Below are positions 30,301-38,972 of a DNA stretch of 64,000 bases, in pieces. Source of the stretch: Aurantiochytrium sp. KH105 (Eukaryota; Sar; Bigyra; Thraustochytrida; Thraustochytriidae); contig BGKB01000041.1 in assembly GCA_003116975.1 (NCBI GenBank), forward strand, positions 372,001-436,000. Direction: 5' to 3'. How positions within the stretch are numbered: position 1 is the stretch's first letter; every line of letters begins with the position of its first letter. The notes below the pieces were generated by a model. The model saw nothing but the letters and a program-made list of their open reading frames with translations, made no database searches and was not told the origin of the DNA. The translations under genes were made by a program, and so were the position numbers.

Positions 30301-33090
30301 CAGCACGGCATCTGCCATACGCTCGAGCGCGCGAAGATCGCTCGTGGCGCCAGGATCCTCATTCACGTCGTGGTGTTTTCGCGCAGATGCAAGTATCTCC
30401 CGCAGCAGCGAAATGACGGGGGTGTTTCCCATGTCCACCACAGTCGCCTCGAGGTCTGCCTGGAAGGCGGCCAAGTTTTCCTGCGAGGCACGCTGTTCAT
30501 CGTGAAGATCCGTGGCAAAAGCGGTGCCCAGATCTGCCAGTTTTTGCGCAAGTACATCGCGTTCAGCTACAGCACCCTCACGGGCCGAACTTTCGTCCAC
30601 GAGCTGGAGCTCGACGCGGACCTGATGCTGCTTAGCCTCTTCTAGCTGCCGCTGAAGTTCGGCGAGTCGTCCGCGCATTTCTTGCGCAGACAAAGCCTCC
30701 TCTTGGCGCTGTGCTTCTGCTTCGTCTGCGTCGTGTTGTGCCCGTTCGAGACTTGCAGCAAGCTGCGATCTCTCCAGACGAACTTCGCGCAAATCTTCTT
30801 CCAGCTTGGCGACTGTTCGCTGCTGCGCGGTTACATTGGCTTCTGCGCGATTCGCGCGCTGCGTGAGGTCGGCGAGCAGATGTTCGCGTTGCGCCTGGCC
30901 ATCGAGCGTGAGAGCAGCTGATTCATCGTCGATTGCGAGACCATGCTGGTCTTGGAGCACGGCCAAGGTTTCTTCTAAAAAGCCAAGACGAGCCTTGTCC
31001 TGCTCGTAGCATATTTCTGCGACGCGTTGTTTGGCTTGCGCACCTTCGAGCTCCACTTCGAGCTCTTCCCCGCGACGCTGGAGAGACTTGCATCGCTCCA
31101 CGTGTTCGCTTCGCAACGTAGCGAGGCGTTCCTCGGCAAGACGCTGCGCTGCACGCGCCTGCTCCACATCGCTGGCCAAGGAAGCCTTCTCCTCCAGTAG
31201 AATGTGCTTTTCACGAACATGCGAGACGATGCGCCGATTCATGACCGCGAGCTGCTCTGCATGTTGACGCTCAGTCTCGAGGAACTTGTTTTCGTGCTCA
31301 GCTTCCACTGCCTGTTGCAGAGAAATATGCTCTGCGATTTGATGCTCAAGTCCAGCAACTTCTTCTTCGCGGTCTTCAAGCTGGACTTGAAGACCGTGCA
31401 CGCGCAGCCTGAATTGCGCAAAAACGCGTTCTTGCTGCCCTTGGCTCATGGGCAGCGAATCATCGTCAGGCATGCCGACGAGCGTCGCAGCCGTGGCGAG
31501 GGGATCGTCTCTCGCAGTACCATTGTTTGCGCCCCCTTTACGAAAGTTGCGACCCCTTTCGCTGGAGGTTTTGTTGCCGCCACCTCTGAGCAGAGCGCCC
31601 GTACTGCTGCTTCGCGGTCGATTCTTTCGACGCAAAGGGGAGTTATTAAAATGTCGATCATTCTCATCGCTGTGTGTACGCTGTCGAGTACCACCTTTTT
31701 CGCTAAGTTCCGCGAGCTTGACCTTGTGCTCGTCAAGTTGCCGAGCAAGGCGCTGCAGAATCACAGTGTGCGAAACAGCCGGCACATCCGCGTAGACAGC
31801 GGAAACGCGAAATCCATGCAAATCGCGCTCTTGGCGCCGCATTATATCGTGTGCGTCCGCGAGACTTTCTCGCAGCTGCTGCAGCTCTGCGTCCATTGCA
31901 TGCAGACGGCCATCACTTTCTACCTTGACCATGGCGAGTTGACCGGCCACGTCGGCTTGTTCAGCGTATTTGCGATGAAGATCAGACTTGCCAGAAAGCA
32001 CGCGCACCGTAGATTCGAGGTTGCGACGATGAATGGCGCCCTTTTCCGACGCAACGCGCACCTGTTGCTCGAGGGTTCGTACCTTGTTAAGCAGGCTTCG
32101 TCTCTCAAATTGAACGTTCTCCTTGAATTCTCGATCGCGGGCCCCGGCGCGCACCAGCTGCGAGCTCAAGTCGACGATCTCCTCGCTTTGCTGAAGAACC
32201 AGCGCTTCAAGCTGGCGCATGGGTGCCTCCTGCGCGACACTTTGCGCCGAAACACTGTCAATACTTTGGCGGCGCGTGTGCTCTGCCGGAGGTTGAGCGT
32301 CCCGGTGTCGGAATTGTTCCGCCTGCTTTGGCGCAAGAGGGGGGCGCTGCCGTTCTGCCGCGTACTTGGTCAAAGACACGCGAAGAGAGCCATTCTCCTT
32401 TTTCAACGAGTCGAGTTCGGCAGACATTTGACGCATTTGCAGCTCGAGCTGACGTGCACGCTGTTCTGATGGGTGTTCACGGTCTGCGTCCTCCTCGAGA
32501 GACTTCATTGCTACGCGTAGACGGCGCAGCTCGTTTTCGTCTTGCAAGGCAGTTCGCTTGGCTGTTTCCAAGAGATCTTCAAAGACGGCTTTTTCAGACT
32601 CGAGTTCGGCAACTTTGAACTGGGCTTCCTCGCGCTGTTCCTCCACTTCGCGAAGTTTGGTTCGCAGATCGTTGCGCGCTTTTTCGGCTCCTTCCAGCGC
32701 GGCTTGTTGGCGCGCAGACTCGTTACGATGCAGCTCTTTCACCTGAGCCAATTCCTGGTTCATTTCTTGCGCTGCAGCATGACCCTGGCGCAAACTGGCA
32801 AGCTCTGCCACGAGAACCTCGATTTGTTCACCTTGATCCATGGCTTTGTCTCGCAGTTCTGCCTCGCGTTGCTTGCTCTCCTCGAGCTCGCGCCGTACAG
32901 GAAGTGCTTGCACTTCTTCCTCGAGACTTTTGATACGCTCATCCTTTTTGGCAAGAATCGCAAGGACTTTTTGGCTTCGACGTTCGAACTTGGCACGCTC
33001 CTCTTCGAGTTGCCGTGCTGGTACCGTGGGTTCGCGGACAACTGCCGGGGCGCCTTGCATGGGCCTGGCCTGGGGCTTTCGCGACGACAT
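27400..33090 (-). CDS. Giant coiled-coil protein, possibly CEP290-like
   Basis: A protein of 1,896 residues that is almost entirely heptad-repeat coiled coil rich in Glu, Gln, Arg, Leu and Ala. It starts after a short basic head (MSSRKPQARPMQGAPAVV). Breaks in the coil occur at about 470-570 (Ser/Arg/Asn-rich) and 1170-1230. Residues around 990-1030 (VEAKLRGAEWTKEALSARID, then RLARALARQ) resemble the mid-region of the ciliary transition-zone protein CEP290 (RNRAKHLRQTIQSLRRQ), but coiled coils align easily by chance. The last 60 residues are globular-looking and may include a short helix bundle. ATG 33090 is the first in frame. The gene is head to head with an IQ-motif protein, which supports a centriole or cilium role by context only. 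Confidence 0.7.
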   Translation of the reverse strand: MSSRKPQARPMQGAPAVVREPTVPARQLEEERAKFERRSQKVLAILAKKDERIKSLEEEVQALPVRRELEESKQREAELRDKAMDQGEQIEVLVAELASLRQGHAAAQEMNQELAQVKELHRNESARQQAALEGAEKARNDLRTKLREVEEQREEAQFKVAELESEKAVFEDLLETAKRTALQDENELRRLRVAMKSLEEDADREHPSEQRARQLELQMRQMSAELDSLKKENGSLRVSLTKYAAERQRPPLAPKQAEQFRHRDAQPPAEHTRRQSIDSVSAQSVAQEAPMRQLEALVLQQSEEIVDLSSQLVRAGARDREFKENVQFERRSLLNKVRTLEQQVRVASEKGAIHRRNLESTVRVLSGKSDLHRKYAEQADVAGQLAMVKVESDGRLHAMDAELQQLRESLADAHDIMRRQERDLHGFRVSAVYADVPAVSHTVILQRLARQLDEHKVKLAELSEKGGTRQRTHSDENDRHFNNSPLRRKNRPRSSSTGALLRGGGNKTSSERGRNFRKGGANNGTARDDPLATAATLVGMPDDDSLPMSQGQQERVFAQFRLRVHGLQVQLEDREEEVAGLEHQIAEHISLQQAVEAEHENKFLETERQHAEQLAVMNRRIVSHVREKHILLEEKASLASDVEQARAAQRLAEERLATLRSEHVERCKSLQRRGEELEVELEGAQAKQRVAEICYEQDKARLGFLEETLAVLQDQHGLAIDDESAALTLDGQAQREHLLADLTQRANRAEANVTAQQRTVAKLEEDLREVRLERSQLAASLERAQHDADEAEAQRQEEALSAQEMRGRLAELQRQLEEAKQHQVRVELQLVDESSAREGAVAERDVLAQKLADLGTAFATDLHDEQRASQENLAAFQADLEATVVDMGNTPVISLLREILASARKHHDVNEDPGATSDLRALERMADAVLQSEQARFAVEAKLRGAEWTKEALSARIDRLARALARQRQDEARSEASLHALERRYELEGSIRQMQHERLRKLEADRAATAEKLLVRASAQLRAQTQRCRSLERLAKTHDLALDSCVDVDVEDAEADLLSEVHARSERILQLESELAESSLRLEHYKTNTDGEGEKQKAFVERERKLAEGFKMEASILRDQLHESKREMVNLAFEYETKLMMHESAPALQEMGNPAELRMRMLEQAKEINELHARVAELQEENSFVREVEPSSTGADVSVRRDATRGSIADAQSEEPKDAPSSKTPHETSKLEVLAEETAQILLEQKDTQIKRLRAEADILTRRLADAARANKSLSAANSSVVATLQKFQRRLEKRGPAATASADGIAERLQSFLGLLQGVELEQAVRRINVVLDRYDRERERQRMAEQQEMARLRQEVHSLHERLSKDEEVNKEQLRAAESSQSVSKAECASLRSRLETLQSERDDLHAQVVRLEERLRRTKVQSGQVEALQNELVALRERELSLAQSKEDALSALREEAEQERSALQEQIEDLESGATVNEVRASERKRAQARIKALERRVNEHKGSTDRLKEQLGALKKTWQSPEAVAKLRADLATSRAEIRKYRADAARKRDMLQAAAEKATEEKGAEDDLRRRAQRLEAQARAAQTEARNKENLAQASRQSSERAKSELNEAVKELDELREKVRSLSRERTALRSRIDMLKQEQQQHQQMREQQMREQQLRQPNEAGLFSDARAAAQTVASRDVEKELSAKLDRWRKRASAAENHLEACKRKLASLEEDHKEAQRQTSSAKDSIAQLKAKARAAERESQALEARAVKMEELAEANHRETVEVERALHATLLRVSDEALEIRRKCYVPDASASSEVDGAAGTDANAVAKMLELSPEDVRDLFGAEARCSDPVASAAFQSLRNAVQRHKTFVNHIFTTRGSLPSRLSQSELRRLVQSTCALWRS

Positions 33091-33852
33091 GCCTTACTAT
33101 TGTGGAAGGGCTTGGGTAATGATCTCGAAATCGTTTGCGCCTCGGTGTGCTAAACTCGTTTTTGCTTGATTTGATGATGCGAGAGCACAGCCCGTCTGAT
33201 GAGCCCCCGACAAGTCTGGGCAAGACTGTCTTCTATGGGCTCTTGCGTTGGCGTGGTGTAGATTGGTTGGAATTGATCTTCTCTGGTGAAAGGTTTCCTT
33301 GGGGGCTCTGACTTCACAAGCTCTCTTTCAAGTTGTGCACGTGCGTCCGTCAGCACTTGCCTCGGGCTCACCTGAGATCACCTCAAGGAGACCTCCGCGT
33401 GCGCCGCCGCAGCCGGCAGGCGCGGGGCCAAAGGGCGTGCTGCTCGAGCACGGAGCCCGCTACTTCGAAGTCTGGGCTCCCTCGCCCTGCAACCGCCGGA
33501 AAAATTATTTCCGTGCACGATAACTCTCAACGGCTATAGGCCTATTATGAATGGCCATCATGTATGTGATCATGACGATCAGTGAATCGAATGAAAAATC
33601 CAAGGTCAGGGTGGGGAGGGGCGGCCTTGCACGTGCGTACGCTAGATCCGGAGAACAGTTTTTGTTGTTTTGCGGTTGCCGCGCACATTGATTGGCGCAG
33701 GAACAACAGTTGTAGCGTGGCGCCTCCCGTTTTGCAAACGCGAGTTTTGCCTTTTCTCGGGACGAGCGCAGGAGCGCCATTGCACAGTCCTCTGGAGAGC
33801 AAGAGCTTGCAAGCTGGCTGCTTCAATCGACAGATATTATAAACAAGTAGCC
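33091..33852. promoter_or_regulatory. Bidirectional promoter, coiled coil/IQ protein
   Basis: About 760 bp between divergent starts. It holds one TAGGCCTA octamer (33537-33544), a CA-rich/AT-rich segment, and a protein-like minus-strand frame at 33150-33371 (see findings). An in-frame TTG extension of the IQ gene begins at 33670 but lacks an ATG. Confidence 0.45.
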
Positions 33853-35901
33853 ATGGAAGCGTCCATTCAGCATCGCATCGCATCCTTGCGCCGAGAACTT
33901 GCCGACGCGACGCGGCTTGAAGCCGAGCTCGGTCAGCGCACCAAAAACACTGTGCGTAAATCAGACCAAGCCAAAGCTACTTCCGATCAAGAGACCGCGA
34001 TGCTTATGCGGAGGGCCATGTACGATCCGTCGCGAGGCAACATTGTATCCAACCAGAAGTCTGTCATTCCTGCAAGACGATCAAATTTAAACTGGATTGA
34101 AGAGAACAAAGCAGCATTCCCGCAAGAGCCTGCAGTTTCATATCTTCGTACGAAGTCAGACGAGGCGCCGCCGCTTCCGCGCGACGAAGACGATGTTTAC
34201 AAGGTACTTTCACGAGCCGCAAAGCCTCCTCGCAAAACAAAAGCTGTCAGACCGCGACCACCGAAACGTAATCGAGGAATTGCGCGCGTTCAGTCTGCGA
34301 CGCAGCTCCCAAAACTTGTCGAATCGCTGGAAGCAGCCAACAATGCACAAGACAGAGCCTTGGAGGCCTCGATCGAAGCGATGCAAAAGTCTCTTGAGGC
34401 ACAACACTTGCATACGGCACCTGAGCGCAGATCAGAAAATTTGTTCAATACTGACGATAAAGTGTTGGAGAACCGCAGGAGACCGGAACGACAGCACCTC
34501 GACTGTATTCGTGCGCCTGGGATTGTACTCGCGCCAATTTTGGATGTCATGCAGAGATATATTATGCGACAGGCTCTTTATCAAGTGCGAGCCTACGCAA
34601 AAAGTGTCGATTCATTGGAGACGCATTTCATGCTGTACCCCCAAGCTGTGCTGGGCTTGCAAGCACGCTATCGTGGACGCAAAGACAGACTTCGTGTGCG
34701 GAAGTTGGAAGAGAAACGAGCCGAGCAAAGGATGCGAGCCTCCATTACTATTCAAAGCTTTTGGCGGCAGTGTCGTGCAAGGCTTCGCATTGCCAAACTC
34801 CGCGACGAATTGCGAGTGTCTGCTGCGTTAAGAGTGCAGCGAGTCTGGCGTGGTGCCCGTGCGCGAAGACGCGCTTGGGTGATTTTGCGTCGCAGAATAT
34901 GGGCCATTGCTCAAGTGTGGCTTTCCATGGGTGTTCAATCTTCTTCGCACGTTGTACAGAGTGCAGGACTCTCGACGCAGGAGCACGCTGCTCTCTCGCA
35001 GGTGGCGCAGGTCATGGTGGACAGCAAGGAGCGAGTTCCAGAGCTCTCACCTCATGTACTCAGTGGCTTGCTTCAAGGCGTGCGCGTGGCGATCTTTGTT
35101 CGTGACACCGTTGCCCAACGTGAGGAAAACTTGAAGGATGAGGCCGTGCGTCCCGCCGAAAGCGCTCCTGAACGACGCGAGAAGGAAGCGATCCGCAAGA
35201 GAGAGATCGCTGAGCAACGTCGGCGCGAATCTCTTCGCAAAGCAGAAGAGAGACGAAAAGCAGCAGAGGCCGAGCAAGCCTTTATGGAGCGTGCGCTTCG
35301 GGAGGAACGCGAGCAAACGCTGCAAGAGCAACGCAGAAAGGCTGCCGTTCAAGAGGAGACCTCACGCAAGCTTGCCGCCACTCGTGCTGAACAAGAAGAG
35401 AAGCGCAGGCGTAAAGCGAGCGAAGAGCGCGCTGCGCAGCGTGCAAAGGAACGCGAGATCGAACGACGGAGAATGGCTCTTGCTGATGCGCGGCGCACGC
35501 TGAATGCGCAATGCGAGGAGGATGTCTTTGCCTTGCGAGAAGTGCATCTTCCCTCAGCACTTCGTGATCTTGAGTTCGGGATTGCGCAGAAGCGAATTAG
35601 CCTTGTCGCGGAGCAGCGGAAGCTCAAAGCACGTCGTCTTGCAATACAAGCCCAGCTAAAGGAGCCGCTGGTCCCATCAGCTGCCAAGGCCAAGTTGAGA
35701 GACGCTCTGGCAACTCTGACTCAGGAGGAATCCACTCTTGCAAGCTCGCTGCGCGGCCTCGACGATGAACATAAGCATGGTGTACTATTGCTGGAGACCT
35801 CTATGGATGAGCGTGAAGAAGAGATCCGTGCCCAGTATGCCGCGCTGCGACGCGATGCAGAGAATGAATTCTCACTTTGTGTTCGTGACGGCAAATTATA
35901 G
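33853..35901 (+). CDS. IQ-motif coiled-coil protein
   Basis: A protein of 682 residues. ATG 33853 has a strong start context (GCCATGG). A coiled-coil head (IQHRIASLRRELADATRLEA) is followed by basic disordered sequence to about residue 230. Then come three IQ-type calmodulin-binding motifs at about 255-345 (VLGLQARYRGRKDRLRVRK, ITIQSFWRQCRARLRIAK, ALRVQRVWRGARARRRAW). The last third is an Arg/Glu-rich single alpha-helix/coiled coil ending near LETSMDEREEEIRAQYAALR. No family name can be assigned; the architecture resembles centriolar and ciliary IQ proteins. It is divergent from the giant coiled-coil gene. Confidence 0.8.
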   Translation: MEASIQHRIASLRRELADATRLEAELGQRTKNTVRKSDQAKATSDQETAMLMRRAMYDPSRGNIVSNQKSVIPARRSNLNWIEENKAAFPQEPAVSYLRTKSDEAPPLPRDEDDVYKVLSRAAKPPRKTKAVRPRPPKRNRGIARVQSATQLPKLVESLEAANNAQDRALEASIEAMQKSLEAQHLHTAPERRSENLFNTDDKVLENRRRPERQHLDCIRAPGIVLAPILDVMQRYIMRQALYQVRAYAKSVDSLETHFMLYPQAVLGLQARYRGRKDRLRVRKLEEKRAEQRMRASITIQSFWRQCRARLRIAKLRDELRVSAALRVQRVWRGARARRRAWVILRRRIWAIAQVWLSMGVQSSSHVVQSAGLSTQEHAALSQVAQVMVDSKERVPELSPHVLSGLLQGVRVAIFVRDTVAQREENLKDEAVRPAESAPERREKEAIRKREIAEQRRRESLRKAEERRKAAEAEQAFMERALREEREQTLQEQRRKAAVQEETSRKLAATRAEQEEKRRRKASEERAAQRAKEREIERRRMALADARRTLNAQCEEDVFALREVHLPSALRDLEFGIAQKRISLVAEQRKLKARRLAIQAQLKEPLVPSAAKAKLRDALATLTQEESTLASSLRGLDDEHKHGVLLLETSMDEREEEIRAQYAALRRDAENEFSLCVRDGKL

Positions 35902-36160
35902 CTCCAAACCGCAAGTAATTTCACATACAAATGTCGAGGACTGTTCTGCGGTTCAAGCTCGCCGTCATTCCTTCTTCCCAACTCTCTTTCTGCTCTTCTT
36001 CATTTTTTCACCTGCAACAAACGAAGCCCTTCCTGGTCCTCATCATCTTCATGCCCCTGCTACCAACACCCTTCCTTGTTTCTAGGCCTGCCTACACAAT
36101 AGTAGGCCTAGTAGTAGCAGTAGTCAGTAGGGTCTACTACTACTACCACTGCTACTACTG

Positions 36161-36191
<31 letters not shown>

Positions 36192-36579
36192 GACTACTAC
36201 TAGGCCTACGACTAGTTTGTACTTTTGGCGGGCCATCTACTTCTACTATTCCTGCAACGCAGACACGTTCGACGGCGGCGAAGCTGGACGCTGGCGAGGA
36301 CGGCGCGCCCGATCGCGCGCCCCCACGAGCTCCACCGTCGCCGCCCGCCCTCCGTTGCACGGCGTGGGCGCGAGCCGAGCGTGAGTCCACGTGTGCGCGG
36401 AGAAAGCGCGATCAAGGCTCGGCGCGTGCGCCGCGAGGGTGCGTACGCACGCACGCGCGGCGACTGGCGCTGCGCGGAGAAGGAGAAGGAGCGCGGGGAC
36501 GCAAGGTCGCGCGCGAGAGAGCTTGGACGCGCGCGAGCGAAGAGGGAGGCCGGCTTGATCCTCTCCTCTTTGAGACAAG
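35902..36579. other. Intergenic region with CTA inverted repeat, PTEN promoter
   Basis: About 680 bp. The first part is CT-rich 3' UTR. A CTA/TAG tandem repeat that forms a large inverted repeat spans 36099-36215. The remaining 360 bp is GC-rich, purine-biased leader sequence of PTEN. Confidence 0.65.
36099..36215. repeat. (CTA)n tandem repeat with flanking inverted arms
   Basis: About 17 CTA/CTG units (36134-36200) are flanked by arms TAGGCCTAGTAGTAG (36103-36117) and CTACTACTAGGCCTA (about 36194-36208), which are reverse complements. The region can fold into a hairpin. Confidence 0.85.
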
Positions 36580-37644
36580 ATGAACAACGTGAAGGCGCTT
36601 GTGTCCAAAAAGAAGAAGCGCTTCGTGGACGACCGCAATGGGTTTAACCTGGACCTCAGCTACATTGGCGGGCCCGATGCGCAGCTGATTGCTATGGGCT
36701 ACCCGGCCGCAGGCGTCGAAGCCCTGTACCGGAACAGCATGAGCGAAGTACAACGTTTTTTTACGACGTTTCATGATGGCAACTACGCGGTGTACAACTT
36801 GTGCAGCGAGCGTGTGTACGACTTGACCCAGTTTTTCCCACTCACGTACCGCTTTGGATTCGACGACCACCAGCCGCCTCCGCTCGAGATGTTTAGACCC
36901 TTTTGTGAATCTGTCGGAGAGTACCTGAACGAAGACCCGAAACACATTGCCGCGGTGCATTGCAAGGCCGGCAAGGGTCGCACGGGCGTCATGGTGAGCG
37001 CTTTTCTGGTACACTCGGGTCGATGCGGGTCAGCTGAAGAGGCTCTCGTCGAGTTCTCGCGCGAGCGAACCAAGAATCGCAAGGGAGTCACCATTCCGAG
37101 CCAGCAGCGCTTCGTCCACTACTATGAGCAGCTTTTGCGGCGCGGCAGCGTGACTGCATACACATACTGCATTAGTCACGTGCGCATGGTCGGTGTTCCG
37201 AATCATGACACCTCTATTTTGGGTGGTGGCTGCCAGCCCTTTTTCGAAGTCTCGCTCGCATGGTACTCACCCGAAGATGGCGAGGCGAAATCGAAAACGA
37301 TTTACAACTACAAAAATCACGTCCGCAAACTGCGTCACTTTAAGCGTGATGACAAGTTCGTAGATCTCGACGTCTCTTCGCACAACCTTTTGGTGGCTGG
37401 CAACGTGCGGATTCGCTTCTATGACCGTGATCGCTATTCTCAAGCGGAAATGTGCCAGATCTGGCTTCACACGGGCTTTATTGAGTCGAACTTTCTCTGT
37501 TTCGAAAAATCTGTCATTGACAAGGCATGCAAGGACAAAGAACACAAGCGCTTCGATCCTAACTTTCGCATCGAGGTCTACTTGCACAAGGTCGATAAGC
37601 GTCTCGTGGCCTCCGAGATGGTTGGGGTTGACGAGGACGACTAG
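36580..37644 (+). CDS. PTEN: PTEN phosphatidylinositol-3,4,5-trisphosphate 3-phosphatase
   Basis: A protein of 354 residues. The N-terminal PIP2-binding module KKKKRFVDDRNGFNLDLSYI parallels the human one. The phosphatase domain has the exact PTEN P-loop HCKAGKGRTG, with catalytic Cys128 followed by Lys129, Lys132 and Arg134; the two lysines give 3-phosphoinositide preference. The WPD-type loop is FDDHQPPPLEMF. A C2 domain spans about 190-345 (FFEVSLAWYS, VRIRFYDRDRYSQAEM, FWLHTGFIES-type strand, RIEVYLHKVDKRL). The protein stops soon after C2 (human PTEN is 403), so the long phosphorylated tail and PDZ-binding end are missing. It should oppose PI3K signalling at the plasma membrane. Confidence 0.96.
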   Translation: MNNVKALVSKKKKRFVDDRNGFNLDLSYIGGPDAQLIAMGYPAAGVEALYRNSMSEVQRFFTTFHDGNYAVYNLCSERVYDLTQFFPLTYRFGFDDHQPPPLEMFRPFCESVGEYLNEDPKHIAAVHCKAGKGRTGVMVSAFLVHSGRCGSAEEALVEFSRERTKNRKGVTIPSQQRFVHYYEQLLRRGSVTAYTYCISHVRMVGVPNHDTSILGGGCQPFFEVSLAWYSPEDGEAKSKTIYNYKNHVRKLRHFKRDDKFVDLDVSSHNLLVAGNVRIRFYDRDRYSQAEMCQIWLHTGFIESNFLCFEKSVIDKACKDKEHKRFDPNFRIEVYLHKVDKRLVASEMVGVDEDD

Positions 37645-37901
37645 ATTTCCTTTTCCTACCTTTCGCACTCTCTCTCGATTTGACGGCCTCGCGCTCTCCA
37701 GGATCGCGTGCAAGCTCAGGCTGGAGAGACGAAGAAAGACCTCTTTGCGGCCTGCCTTCTGTGGTGTGTTTTCTGTTTCCTTTTATCTGTTTCCTATACA
37801 TTCTTCTTTCATGTTTGTTTGTTATGGGTGGTATTACAATGGTCATTGATTTGCTAGCAACAAAACGTGCAATGTGGTGTTGCCGCCTTGCAGAAAACAT
37901 A

Positions 37902-38873
37902 TCACCTTCGCACATCTGTGCAGAGTGGATTCTTGAAGCACTGCCGACAGTGATCATTGATGATCCCAGTCTGTTGGCAAAAAGCGTGCAATGTGATGCT
38001 ACCAAGAAACTTGAAACCCTTGGCCTTTAACGCTTGAGCAAGTTTCCGGGATGTTTCACTCTCCGTGGGGAGCTTGCTGGTCTCTGTCCAAATCTCTCGA
38101 TTGACGATTGGCTCATTATTTGTAAAGCTCCAAAGGTAGCTTGCTAGGCCACCGGGGTAGTCATTTTCGATCTCAATGCAGCGCTGCGCGTTATTTACCA
38201 CGGCGGCGAGTTTTCGACGGTTGTGCATGATCCCATTATCTGGATCTGCTACGAGAGCGTCCACGTCGGCATCTGTCATTGCAGCAATCTTTTTCATATC
38301 CCACATGTGAAATGCTCGTGCGTATGCCTCGCGTTTCTTCCACACGATGTTCCAGCTCACGCCAGCTTGCTGAGCGCAGAGCGAGAGGATCTCAAAAAGC
38401 TCGTCTCGGTCCCTTTGAGGGTGACCCCAGTGTTTATCGTGGTATTCCCGCGACCGTTCCGTCTTGGCGCTCCATGCGCATCTTCCTTGCAGCGGGTTTC
38501 CGGCTCCTTCTCGCTGCTTCTCATCATTGCGTTTTTGCTCTTGTTCTTGCACTTGCACTTGAACTTGCTCATGCTCTTGCTCGTAGTACTCACAGTCAGA
38601 CTCGTTCTTTTTCTTTATTCGTTTCGAGGTCGTTGTCGATCTCGCCAAAGACGACGGAGCTCTCGTGCTCGAGCTCACCGCCAGCGCGCCCGAGGACTTC
38701 CTCTTCTTCATCGCCGACGACCCCGTAGCCGTTCTCCTCGTCGTCGTGGCCGCTCTCGTTGGCGACTGCAGTCGCGGCGACCTCCGTCTCGCCACCGACG
38801 GCGTCGGCGGGAGTGCGCGCGTCTCCTCCAAGCTCTGCGGCCCGGGCTCGCGGCTTGCGCGCGACGCGACCAT
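37902..38873 (-). CDS. tag: DNA-3-methyladenine glycosylase I (Tag family)
   Basis: A protein of 323 residues: about 128 residues of basic, Ser/Thr/Arg-rich and then Gln/Glu-Val-rich extension, followed by the Tag domain of about 190 residues. The zinc-snap ligands of bacterial Tag are kept: Cys132 (GRCAWS), His145 (EYHDKHWG), His308 and Cys312 (NDHCRQC). QQAGVSWNIVWKKREAYARA and KALKAKGFKFLG-type motifs are also conserved. Two differences are notable: the E of the YHDxEWG motif is His148, and the base-contacting Glu38 of E. coli Tag aligns with Cys166 (SLCAQQAG instead of CLEGQQAG). The basic extension may be a nuclear or organellar signal. Tag is a bacterial-type family, so ancient transfer is likely. 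It converges on PTEN. Confidence 0.88.
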   Translation of the reverse strand: MVASRASREPGPQSLEETRALPPTPSVARRRSPRLQSPTRAATTTRRTATGSSAMKKRKSSGALAVSSSTRAPSSLARSTTTSKRIKKKNESDCEYYEQEHEQVQVQVQEQEQKRNDEKQREGAGNPLQGRCAWSAKTERSREYHDKHWGHPQRDRDELFEILSLCAQQAGVSWNIVWKKREAYARAFHMWDMKKIAAMTDADVDALVADPDNGIMHNRRKLAAVVNNAQRCIEIENDYPGGLASYLWSFTNNEPIVNREIWTETSKLPTESETSRKLAQALKAKGFKFLGSITLHAFCQQTGIINDHCRQCFKNPLCTDVRR

Positions 38874-38972
38874 GGCGAGGCGCCGGCGCTGGGTCTTTGC
38901 GACTCAAGTCGAGCACGAACTTGCCTTCGGGACTTGAGCGAGCGCCCCTATTGGTCTGACACGGTCTGACAT

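Noticed and set aside
31204-32469. 421-codon plus-strand frame inside the giant coiled-coil gene
   Set aside because: It is antisense to an uninterrupted coiled-coil frame and has no domain or start context.
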